Made by a program: the position numbers and the translations under genes. From Phycisphaera sp. (lineage in GTDB: Bacteria > Planctomycetota > Phycisphaerae > Phycisphaerales > Phycisphaeraceae), in assembly GCA_029287335.1 (NCBI GenBank), contig JARFRI010000362.1:1-6886 (forward strand): a DNA stretch of 6,886 nucleotides. The letters run 5' to 3'. Within the stretch, counting starts at the first letter, position 1, and each line of letters opens with the position of its first letter. This document shows, in pieces, positions 1 to 5,944 of this stretch. The notes under the pieces are model-generated. The model was not told the origin of the DNA, ran no database searches, and saw nothing but the letters and a program-made list of their open reading frames with translations.

Positions 1-1187
1 GCCCCGGCGATCGCCAAGGCCAGGGCCAAGTCTGATGCAGGCTCAGCGACCTTCATCCCGCCGACCGAGCTGGCGAAGATGTCCTGATCGGCAAGACGCA
101 GGCCGCCCCGCTTTTCCAAGACCGCGATCAGCATCGCCAAGCGCGAACTGTCCAGCCCGCTGACTTTTCGTTTGGCGTTGCCCAGGAATCCCGCGGCGGT
201 CAACGCCTGGATCTCCAACAGCAAACATCGGCTGCCCTGCAACACCGGACACACGACGCTCCCTGCCCGCGCGGCGTATTCCTTGGCCAACAAGCCGCGA
301 CCATCGGACAACTCGATCAGCCCTTTGCCCGTCATCTCGAACAAGCCGACTTCCAGCGTCGTGCCAAAGCGGTTCTTGATCCCCCGGACCACGCGGTGGC
401 TGTGGTAGCGGTCGCCCTCGAAGTACAAGACCGCATCGACCATGTGCTCGAGCAGGCGCGGCCCGGCCAGTGCGCCCTTCTTGGTGACGTGACCGACCAT
501 GAGCAGCGCGGTGCCGGTGAGCTTGGCGTGGTGGACCAGTTCCATGCAGCAGGTCCGAAGCTGGGTCACGCTGCCCGGCGCGGCGGGTAGGTCGCCTTTG
601 TAGATCATCTGCACCGAGTCGATCACGAGCACCGTTGGATCGACCTGCCGGCTCTGCTCAAGGATACGCGCGAGATTGGTATCGGCCAAGACGAAGAGGC
701 TCTCGGGCAGTTCGTTTTCACTGTGCAGTCGGTCGGCACGCATACGCAGTTGGTGGGCCGACTCTTCGCTGGTGACGTACAGCACGCGCTGGCCGGTCTC
801 AGCGAGTTTGGCCGCGGCTTGGAGCATGAGTGTGGACTTGCCGATGCCCGGGTCCCCGCCGATGAGCACGGCCGAGCCGGGCACGAGCCCCCCGCCGCGT
901 TGGTCTTCGCCGGTCCCGCCCAGCACGCGGTCCAGTTCGCCGATGCCGGTGGTGATTCGGCTGGACTGGCTGTCGGCCTCACTGATGTGGGCGATGGGCG
1001 CGGCCTTGGGGTGGTTGGCGCCGCTTGGGGCGACCGAGGTGAAGGGGTCGGACTTGCTGCTGGCCCCGGGGCTTTCGCGGAACTCTTCGAGGGCGTCCCA
1101 CGCGCCGCAGTCCGGGCACTTGCCCATCCACTTGTGTTGGACGCCGCCGCACTCTTTACAAAGGAAATGGATCCGTGTCTTTGCCAT
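1..1187 (-). CDS. radA: DNA repair protein RadA (Sms), 3' end truncated by window edge
   Basis: RadA is a cytoplasmic RecA-like ATPase that helps branch migration and processing of recombination intermediates. Reading from ATG at 1187, 395 codons are open to the window edge; the family is usually about 450-460 residues, so roughly the last 60 are missing because of the window and not because the gene is broken. Visible parts, in order: an N-terminal zinc finger (C10, C13, C24, C27, with CPDCGAW at the second pair), a Walker A motif GDPGIGKST at 111-119, the RadA-specific KNRFG motif at 271-275, and the start of the Lon-protease-like C-terminal domain, including the family stretch EKRGGLRLADQDIF. 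A short extra segment (about residues 92-98) sits just before Walker A, between VLGG and GGLVPGS. The start is fixed by the zinc finger at residue 10. No Shine-Dalgarno is seen; TATCCT lies 8 bases upstream. The gene is divergent from the S41 protease gene. Identification is from motifs and is very secure. Confidence 0.96.
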   Translation of the reverse strand, partial: MAKTRIHFLCKECGGVQHKWMGKCPDCGAWDALEEFRESPGASSKSDPFTSVAPSGANHPKAAPIAHISEADSQSSRITTGIGELDRVLGGTGEDQRGGGLVPGSAVLIGGDPGIGKSTLMLQAAAKLAETGQRVLYVTSEESAHQLRMRADRLHSENELPESLFVLADTNLARILEQSRQVDPTVLVIDSVQMIYKGDLPAAPGSVTQLRTCCMELVHHAKLTGTALLMVGHVTKKGALAGPRLLEHMVDAVLYFEGDRYHSHRVVRGIKNRFGTTLEVGLFEMTGKGLIELSDGRGLLAKEYAARAGSVVCPVLQGSRCLLLEIQALTAAGFLGNAKRKVSGLDSSRLAMLIAVLEKRGGLRLADQDIFASSVGGMKVAEPASDLALALAIAG

Positions 1188-1195
1188 GTCGCAAC

Positions 1196-1201
1196 AGGAT
1201 A
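1196..1201 (-). promoter_or_regulatory. Candidate -10 hexamer for radA (leaderless type)
   Basis: On the minus strand TATCCT is followed by eight bases and then the radA ATG. It fits TANNNT at about the distance at which transcription would begin at or beside the start codon. No good -35 is seen 16-18 bases upstream (CTGCGG at 17), and there is no Shine-Dalgarno. The call rests on position and on the same pattern at other genes in the window. Confidence 0.3.
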
Positions 1202-1238
1202 CGGCCGGTCGTCGCTGCCCGCAGGCTCATTGAGCGCT

Positions 1239-1244
1239 TATGAT
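1239..1244 (+). promoter_or_regulatory. Candidate -10 hexamer for the S41 protease-tsaD operon (leaderless type)
   Basis: TATGAT matches five of six bases of TATAAT and lies exactly six bases before the ATG at 1251, that is at -12 to -7 if the A of the start codon is +1. No purine-rich Shine-Dalgarno exists between it and the start. The -35 region is poor (CTGCCC with an 18-base spacer shares three bases with TTGACA). A leaderless mRNA would explain both the position and the missing ribosome site. Confidence 0.4.
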
Positions 1245-1250
1245 GTCTTG

Positions 1251-2735
1251 ATGCCCGACTCATACCCGCAAGTCACACCCAGCCAACGGTTCTTCGGTAA
1301 GTTCGCGCTGCTGATCGTTGTGCTGGCGCTGATCGGCAACGTCCTGGCGTTCGCGTACCTTCGGCCCTATGGCATCTTGCGCGAACTCAGCCCACTGGCC
1401 GAGGCGCGGGAGTACATCCACCAGCGGTTTGTGGGTGAGGTCGATGACCAGGCCCTGATCGACGCGGCACTGAGTGGCATGGCCAAAGCGCTGGGCGATG
1501 ACTACACGCAGTATTTCAGTGCCGAGGAACTCAGCTCCTTTAACGAACACGTCAGCGGACAGTTCACCGGCATCGGCGCGAATATCGATATCCACGAAGA
1601 CCGCCTGCGCATCGTCGCCCCGCTCGACAACTCCCCGGCGTGGAACAGCGGCGTCATGCCCGGCGACATCGTCCTTGAAATCGAAGGCAAGGACACCCTG
1701 GGCATCGACATCTTCGAGGCCACGCGACAACTCAAAGGCGAGGCCGGCACCAAGGTCACGATCAAGGTCCGCCATCGCACCGGCGAAGTGCAGGACATCA
1801 CGATCACCCGGGACACCATCCATGTCGATTCGGTCATGGGCTTTCGTCGAGACCCGGGCAACGGTTACGACTACATGATCGATCCGGAACGCAAGATCGC
1901 CTACGTCCGCCTGACCCAGTTCGGTGATTCATCACTCGAGGAAGTCAAAGACGTCCTGACCAAGCTCAAGTCGCAAGGCATGAACGCGCTGATTCTTGAC
2001 CTGCGCAACAACGGCGGCGGGCTCTTGGATGGCGCCGCGGGGATGGCCGACCTGTTCCTCACCGGCGGCAAAACAATCGTAAGCACCAAGGGCAAAGGCG
2101 CCGCAACCGAGACGCTTGTTTCCTCAGATGAGACGTTGCTGCCCGACCTGCCGCTGGTCGTCCTGATCAATGAGAACAGCGCCTCGGCCTCTGAGATTCT
2201 GGCCGGGGCGCTGCTTGATAACGACCGTGCGCTGCTGGTCGGCACGCGATCGTTTGGTAAGGGCAGTGTGCAGCAGTTGCTACCACTGTCCGGCGGGACG
2301 AGCGCGATCAAGCTGACGACCGCGTATTGGTATCTGCCTTCGGGCAAGTTGATCCACCGCAAGCCGGGTGCCGAGCGTTGGGGCGTGGACCCCTCGCCGG
2401 GCAACTTTGTGCCGATGGATGACGAGCAGTTGCGGGCGATGCTGATCAAGCGGCGCGAGGCCGAGGTGCAGGACCCGTATGCCGAGTTGGATGGGCCGGT
2501 GACACCGAAGTGGCTGCGCGAGGTGATGCTGGATACGCCGCTGGCCGCTGGGCTAGAAGCGGCGCAGCAGATGCGGCTTCAGCAAGGTTGGCCGCAGGTC
2601 GGGATCGATCGGGATGTCGCGTTGGCCAAGCCGACCGAGCGCGAGGCGCTACAGACCCGCAAGCAGGAGCTGACCGATCTCCTCCAGCAGGTGGATGAGC
2701 AGATCGAGCAACTGCCCGCAGAGGACCGGCCGTAA
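1251..2735 (+). CDS. S41 family carboxyl-terminal processing protease, membrane-anchored
   Basis: This is a CtpA/Prc-type serine protease, 494 residues, predicted to act outside the cytoplasmic membrane on protein C-termini. Seen in order: a short polar N-terminus, one hydrophobic segment at about 18-37 (no obvious cleavage site, so probably an anchor), a helical region, a PDZ-like domain at about 105-190 beginning FTGIGA, then the S41 core with DLRNNGGG at 250-257, the nucleophile region NSASASE (S312 the likely catalytic serine) and GTRSFGKG with K337. The Ser-Lys spacing of 25 equals that of E. coli Prc and the algal D1 protease. The C-terminal 50 residues are Glu/Gln/Leu-rich and look coiled-coil. 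The reading frame stays open back to an ATG at 723, but that stretch is antisense to radA; start 1251 puts the membrane segment at the N-terminus. The stop is two bases before tsaD. The substrate cannot be told from sequence, so no exact symbol is assigned. Confidence 0.93.
   Translation: MPDSYPQVTPSQRFFGKFALLIVVLALIGNVLAFAYLRPYGILRELSPLAEAREYIHQRFVGEVDDQALIDAALSGMAKALGDDYTQYFSAEELSSFNEHVSGQFTGIGANIDIHEDRLRIVAPLDNSPAWNSGVMPGDIVLEIEGKDTLGIDIFEATRQLKGEAGTKVTIKVRHRTGEVQDITITRDTIHVDSVMGFRRDPGNGYDYMIDPERKIAYVRLTQFGDSSLEEVKDVLTKLKSQGMNALILDLRNNGGGLLDGAAGMADLFLTGGKTIVSTKGKGAATETLVSSDETLLPDLPLVVLINENSASASEILAGALLDNDRALLVGTRSFGKGSVQQLLPLSGGTSAIKLTTAYWYLPSGKLIHRKPGAERWGVDPSPGNFVPMDDEQLRAMLIKRREAEVQDPYAELDGPVTPKWLREVMLDTPLAAGLEAAQQMRLQQGWPQVGIDRDVALAKPTEREALQTRKQELTDLLQQVDEQIEQLPAEDRP
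2720..2725 (+). promoter_or_regulatory. Weak Shine-Dalgarno-like site for tsaD
   Basis: AGAGGA lies inside the last codons of the protease gene, 12 bases before the tsaD ATG. The spacing is longer than usual, so with a stop-to-start gap of only two bases, re-initiation by ribosomes finishing the protease gene is at least as likely as independent loading. Confidence 0.3.
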
Positions 2736-2737
2736 CC

Positions 2738-3823
2738 ATGTCGCTGATCCTTGGATTAGAAACGAGCTGCGATGAGACGGCCGCCTCGATCGTCGAGGAC
2801 GGGCGGATCGTGCGCAGCAATGTCGTGAGCACGCAGCACGATCTGCACGAACGCTTTGGCGGGGTCGTGCCCGAGATCGCCAGCCGGGCACACCTTGAGA
2901 AGCTGTTGCCCGTTGTACAGAGAGCCTTGAACGACGCGGGTGTCAGCTTGCAACAGCTCGACGCGATCGCGGTCGGTAATCGCCCGGGCCTGGTCGGCTC
3001 GCTCGTTGTCGGGGCGAGCGCCGCCAAGGCGCTGTCGTGGTCGCTTGGGCTGCCGTTGATCGGGGTCGATCATGTGCTGGCCCATTTGTATGCGCCGGTG
3101 CTGGTGGGCTTAGGTGCTAAGCCGCAAGCGGCTGTTGTCTATCCCGCGATCGGGCTGGTGGTGTCCGGCGGGCATACGTCGCTATACCGCGTCGATGGAC
3201 CGGGGCAGGTCGTGCTGCTGGGCAAGACGATCGACGACGCGGTCGGCGAGGCCTACGACAAGGCCGCGGTCATGCTCAAGGCGGGCTACCCCGGTGGGCC
3301 GAAAGTAGACGCAATGGCCCAACTCGGCGATGGCGCCGCCTACAAGCTGCCGCGCCCGCTGCTCGGGCCTCAGTCATTGGACTTCTCGTTTAGTGGCTTA
3401 AAGACCGCCCTGCTCTATGCCGTACGAGGCACACCGGTAGGCCGAGGAGCCAACTCACACTTCGAGCGCGATGCAGATGACCTGACCGATCAACAGCGCG
3501 CCGATCTCGCCGCGGCGTTCCAGCTAGCGGTGGTCGACACGATCGCAACAAAGATCAAACGCGCCCACAAGCAGCTACGCGCCGACGGCTGCAGCATCCA
3601 ATCGCTCATCATCGGCGGCGGCGTCAGCGCCAACTCATTGCTCCGCAATCGCGTCACCGCCCTAGCCGAGAAGCTCGCTCTGCAACTGCATATCCCCGAC
3701 ATGGCACTTTGCGTTGATAACGCCGCAATGATCGCCGGCCTCGCACACGAGCGATTCATCAAGCAAGACTTCGATGATTTGTCCCTACCCGTCGTGGCGA
3801 CGACGTCTGCACATCAGGGCTGA
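2738..3823 (+). CDS. tsaD: tRNA N6-adenosine threonylcarbamoyltransferase TsaD
   Basis: TsaD (Gcp/YgjD, the bacterial Kae1) transfers the threonylcarbamoyl group from threonylcarbamoyl-AMP to A37 of ANN-decoding tRNAs in the cytoplasm, working with TsaB and TsaE; TsaC/Sua5 makes the donor. None of these partners is in the window. The protein has 361 residues and the ASKHA fold signatures: LGLETSCDET at the N-terminus, RPGLVGS, the metal ligands H112 and H116 (H-x3-H, as H111/H115 in E. coli), VSGGHT at 142-147, DDAVGE at 166-171, DFSFSGLK at 215-222, GGGVSAN at 293-299, and the third metal ligand D327 in VDNAAM. It is about 24 residues longer than E. coli TsaD; the extra length appears to lie in loops, notably about 229-250 after the DFSFSG helix. 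The start is fixed by the family N-terminus. It is second in a two-gene unit, two bases after the protease stop. Codon-ending preference changes inside the gene near 3330-3400. Confidence 0.97.
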   Translation: MSLILGLETSCDETAASIVEDGRIVRSNVVSTQHDLHERFGGVVPEIASRAHLEKLLPVVQRALNDAGVSLQQLDAIAVGNRPGLVGSLVVGASAAKALSWSLGLPLIGVDHVLAHLYAPVLVGLGAKPQAAVVYPAIGLVVSGGHTSLYRVDGPGQVVLLGKTIDDAVGEAYDKAAVMLKAGYPGGPKVDAMAQLGDGAAYKLPRPLLGPQSLDFSFSGLKTALLYAVRGTPVGRGANSHFERDADDLTDQQRADLAAAFQLAVVDTIATKIKRAHKQLRADGCSIQSLIIGGGVSANSLLRNRVTALAEKLALQLHIPDMALCVDNAAMIAGLAHERFIKQDFDDLSLPVVATTSAHQG

Positions 3824-3835
3824 TCAACGGCAAGA

Positions 3836-4915
3836 TTATTCGTCGCCCGCAGCCGCCTCGGGCTCTGCGACCGCTTCTTCATCGATCTTTTCAGACAGCA
3901 GCGCCTTGACTGCTTCTTCGAGCTTGGCGTTGGCACAGTCCGCGACGCGTAGCTTGCCTGCCCGGTCGATGATGTAGTAATCCGAATACCCGTTGGGCGC
4001 GTAGGCGGTGTTCGTTTTGTTGTCGGTGTCCACGCAGACGGGGTAGGCGATGCTGTGCTTCTCGATCGCCTGCTCGATACTGACGTTGCCAAGGGTGCTC
4101 GCACAAACACCGATCAGCACCAGCCCGTCTTTGCCGTACTTCTCAATCAATTCCTTGTTTCTTGGGATCGACTTGTCGTTTGAGGGGTTCCACGTCGCCC
4201 AGAAATCGAGCACGACGACCTTGCCCTTGAGTTGGTCCAGTTGCAGTGCTTCGCTGTTGTGCCAGTTACCCACGGTCAACGCGGGCGGCTGCTCGAAATT
4301 TTTCTCCAGGCGTGCGAGCCGGTCGCGCTTTTCGGAGTCGCCTTCCAGCCAGGTCGGCTGGACACGGACCTTGCCACTCTTGTCGGCCTCATTGGCCAGC
4401 ATGGTCTCGATCACATCTTCAACATGCTCGGGGTCCACGCCGATGGCACGGACAATTCCAGCGCGGTCGATCACCGCATAGGTTGGGAACGTATCGATCG
4501 GCCAGTCCTTCTCGACTTGCTCGCCTTGAACATACGCGTTGGGGTAGGCGACCATGTTGTCGCTCAAAATCGTCGGCATCTTCTCGGCCTCGCCACTGAC
4601 GCAGACGCCGACCATCTTGACGCCGTCCTTGGCGTATTTCTCCGCGATCTTATTGTTCTTTGGCATCTCCGCGATGCAGTTGCCGCACCACACCGCCCAG
4701 AAGTCGATGATGACGATGTTGCCCTTCATCTTGGTCAGATCGAAGTCGCCGCCGATCCACTCGCCGACGGTCAGTGCGGGGGCCTCCCGGCCTTCGAACT
4801 TGGCATGCGTCTCGGTCCGTTCCCAGTACCACTCCGCAGGGAACTCCGTCGCGAGGGTGGGGACCGCTAGCGTCAATAAAGCCAAGGCGGAAACTAAAAA
4901 TCGATGAACTTTCAT
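3836..4915 (-). CDS. Exported tandem thioredoxin-fold (TlpA/AhpC-TSA-like) protein, second domain lacking CxxC
   Basis: This 359-residue protein has a signal peptide (basic K2, H4, R5, hydrophobic 6-21, probable cut after A22), so it should be periplasmic or extracytoplasmic. Two thioredoxin-like domains follow, each opening with PALTVG: domain 1 at about 45-175 and domain 2 at about 210-343. Domain 1 has FWAVWCGNC with C77/C80, the following E-x-P (E83, P85) and a cis-proline candidate P144 in TFPTY. The CxxC dipeptide is Gly-Asn, not the usual x-Pro. In domain 2 the matching site reads FWATWNPSN: both cysteines are Asn (N243, N246), and the cis-proline position is no longer proline. Both domains keep a Cys after the third strand (C105, C271, in GVC); domain 2 also has C294 and C327. 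The C-terminus ends in an acidic Ala/Glu tail. The start is set by the signal peptide and AAAGGAG five bases upstream. It probably reduces, oxidises or reshuffles thiols through domain 1; the partner is unknown. Confidence 0.9.
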   Translation of the reverse strand: MKVHRFLVSALALLTLAVPTLATEFPAEWYWERTETHAKFEGREAPALTVGEWIGGDFDLTKMKGNIVIIDFWAVWCGNCIAEMPKNNKIAEKYAKDGVKMVGVCVSGEAEKMPTILSDNMVAYPNAYVQGEQVEKDWPIDTFPTYAVIDRAGIVRAIGVDPEHVEDVIETMLANEADKSGKVRVQPTWLEGDSEKRDRLARLEKNFEQPPALTVGNWHNSEALQLDQLKGKVVVLDFWATWNPSNDKSIPRNKELIEKYGKDGLVLIGVCASTLGNVSIEQAIEKHSIAYPVCVDTDNKTNTAYAPNGYSDYYIIDRAGKLRVADCANAKLEEAVKALLSEKIDEEAVAEPEAAAGDE

Positions 4916-4920
4916 ATCGG

Positions 4921-4927
4921 CTCCTTT
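4921..4927 (-). promoter_or_regulatory. Strong Shine-Dalgarno of the tandem redoxin gene
   Basis: AAAGGAG on the minus strand ends five bases before the ATG at 4915. It is the only strong, well-spaced ribosome binding site seen in this window and decides the start against an in-frame ATG at 5008, which would put 31 residues ahead of the signal peptide. Confidence 0.75.
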
Positions 4928-4946
4928 AGCCTTAATGACGGCAGCA

Positions 4947-4961
4947 ACTATCACAACTATA
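4947..4961 (-). promoter_or_regulatory. Candidate -10 region of the tandem redoxin gene
   Basis: Two overlapping choices are visible on the minus strand: TATAGT (complement 4956-4961) and an extended -10-like TGTGATAGT (complement 4947-4955). Either would give a leader of roughly 25-40 bases, in keeping with the Shine-Dalgarno used by this gene. Neither has a good -35 partner: GAACCA lies 17 bases upstream of TATAGT and matches only two consensus bases. Confidence 0.3.
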
Positions 4962-4968
4962 CGCGCCA

Positions 4969-4986
4969 ACGAACAAGTTGGTTCGT
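4969..4986. promoter_or_regulatory. Operator-like dyad in the divergent redoxin / PhnP-like promoter region
   Basis: ACGAAC and GTTCGT form a perfect 6-base inverted repeat with a 6-base spacer. A second, overlapping dyad pairs CCAAC (4966-4970) with GTTGG (4977-4981). The site covers where a -35 for the redoxin gene would lie and sits just upstream of the -35-like TAGACC of the PhnP-like gene, so a dimeric regulator bound here could control both. No regulator gene is in the window; chance symmetry is possible. Confidence 0.3.
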
Positions 4987-4992
4987 GCCACG

Positions 4993-5021
4993 TAGACCTG
5001 ATTAGCATACCCGCCTATCAT
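4993..5021 (+). promoter_or_regulatory. Candidate sigma70-type promoter of the PhnP-like gene
   Basis: TAGACC (4993-4998, four of six bases of TTGACA), a 17-base spacer, and TATCAT (5016-5021, five of six of TATAAT). The -10 ends seven bases before the ATG at 5029, leaving room for almost no leader, and no Shine-Dalgarno is present (the gap is TCGGCCCC-like). This is the best two-part promoter match in the window. Confidence 0.45.
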
Positions 5022-5028
5022 CGGCCCC

Positions 5029-5877
5029 ATGGCATTAGAGCTGACCTTTTTAGGCACGGGCACCAGTGCGGGCGTGCCGATGATCGGCTGCGGCTGCCAA
5101 GTCTGCCAATCTCAAGACCCGCGTGATCGGCGGGATCGGTCCAGCGTCGTCGTGCGGTACCCTCGCCCCCAGAAGTCCGCCGGCCATGACACGGACCTGC
5201 CCGATCGGGTGACGGTGATGATCGACGCCTCGCCCGAAGTCCGCCACCAATCCATCCGCCACGGCGTCGACTGGCTGGACACGCTCATGCTCACCCACGC
5301 CCACGCCGACCACGTCCTGGGCCTCGACGACCTGCGCCGCTTCAACACCGTCACCGGCGGGCCGATCGAGTTCTTCGCCGAGCCGGAGGTCATCCAAGCC
5401 ATCCGCCAGATGTTCTCCTACATCTTCAAGGACATCCACCACTACGACAACGCCTATGTCGCCAAGCTGATCCCGCTGCCCATCGGTCCGGGGCAAGTCA
5501 TCGACATCGGCCAGGCCAAGTGGACCCCGATCCGTTTGATGCACGGCCGACTCCCGATCCTCGGCTACCGCATCGACTGGCAAGGCCGATCCATCGCCTA
5601 CTGCACCGACTGCTCAACCATCCCCCACGAAACCCTGCCGCAGATGCAAGACCTGGATGTCCTCGTCCTCGACGGCCTGCGACAGCGGCATCACCCGACC
5701 CATATGACCCTGGACCGCGCCTGCGAATTCGCCGAGCAGATCGCCGCCAAGCAGACCTACCTGACCCACATCGCGCACGACCACTCGCATGAAGAATTAC
5801 TGGAGCGATTACCCGACGGAGTTGAACCCGCCTATGACGGGCAGGTGATTTCTTTAAGCCCCGTCAGCACGGTGTAG
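5029..5877 (+). CDS. PhnP-like MBL-fold metal-dependent phosphodiesterase
   Basis: This is a metallo-beta-lactamase-fold hydrolase of 282 residues, probably cytoplasmic. It opens with FLGTGTSAGVP and a cysteine cluster C21, C23, C26, the same residue numbers as the structural zinc ligands of E. coli PhnP; H250 in LTHIAH is the likely fourth ligand. The two-metal active site is complete: H90, H92, D94, H95 (HAHADH), H172, D194 and H247, and H225 fits the catalytic histidine of PhnP. E. coli PhnP hydrolyses 5-phosphoribosyl 1,2-cyclic phosphate in phosphonate breakdown. No other phn or C-P lyase gene is nearby, so a cyclic phosphodiester substrate is inferred but phosphonate use is not. Stand-alone proteins with this N-terminus are common in bacteria and are of unsettled role. 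The start is fixed by the family N-terminus. It is divergent from the redoxin gene and may share a regulator with it. Confidence 0.88.
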   Translation: MALELTFLGTGTSAGVPMIGCGCQVCQSQDPRDRRDRSSVVVRYPRPQKSAGHDTDLPDRVTVMIDASPEVRHQSIRHGVDWLDTLMLTHAHADHVLGLDDLRRFNTVTGGPIEFFAEPEVIQAIRQMFSYIFKDIHHYDNAYVAKLIPLPIGPGQVIDIGQAKWTPIRLMHGRLPILGYRIDWQGRSIAYCTDCSTIPHETLPQMQDLDVLVLDGLRQRHHPTHMTLDRACEFAEQIAAKQTYLTHIAHDHSHEELLERLPDGVEPAYDGQVISLSPVSTV

Positions 5878-5898
5878 CGGGCGACGCGAAGCGTCCCG
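5878..5898. repeat. Small GC-rich hairpin between convergent genes
   Basis: GACGC (5883-5887) and GCGTC (5891-5895) pair around a GAA loop (TTC on the other strand). With C5882 bulged out, two further G-C pairs (5880/5897 and 5881/5896) extend the stem. It begins directly after the stop of the PhnP-like gene and lies past the rbgA stop on the other strand. No T-run follows on either strand, so it is not a classical intrinsic terminator. It could be a 3'-end stabiliser, a bidirectional pause site, or a copy of a dispersed palindrome. Confidence 0.4.
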
Positions 5899-5944
5899 TA
5901 CGAAGCATCTGTCACGATCCAACCGCCACGCTGCACATCCCCCG

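Noticed and set aside
723..1250. In-frame upstream extension of the S41 protease (ATG at 723, or ATG at 1167)
   Set aside because: The stretch is antisense to conserved radA codons including the zinc finger and P-loop, has no protease-like content, and would bury the membrane segment well inside the protein. The ATG at 1167 has AAGGAA directly abutting it with no spacing.
2446..3027. 193-codon minus-strand open frame across the protease/tsaD junction
   Set aside because: It overlaps two conserved genes, is rich in Arg, Ala, Pro and Ser as GC-rich shadow frames are, and has no recognisable motif.
3790..3805. Hairpin CGTCGT-GGCG-ACGACG near the end of tsaD as a terminator
   Set aside because: It lies inside coding codons, has only a six-pair stem and no T-run on either strand.
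4232..4870. 212-codon open frame on the plus strand opposite the redoxin gene
   Set aside because: It is a shadow of the redoxin codons in GC-rich sequence; no recognisable domain, and the minus-strand protein is clearly real.
4916..5008. Longer redoxin start at 5008
   Set aside because: It would add 31 residues ahead of a clear signal peptide, while the ATG at 4915 has a well-spaced AAAGGAG.
5050..5583. 177-codon minus-strand open frame opposite the PhnP-like gene
   Set aside because: It is the mirror of the HAHADH-containing gene; its Val/Asp/Gly-rich composition follows from the complementary codons.
5029..5877. Phosphonate (C-P lyase) locus around the PhnP-like gene
   Set aside because: No phnG-M, phosphonate transporter or related gene is present on either side within the window; PhnP-like proteins often occur alone.
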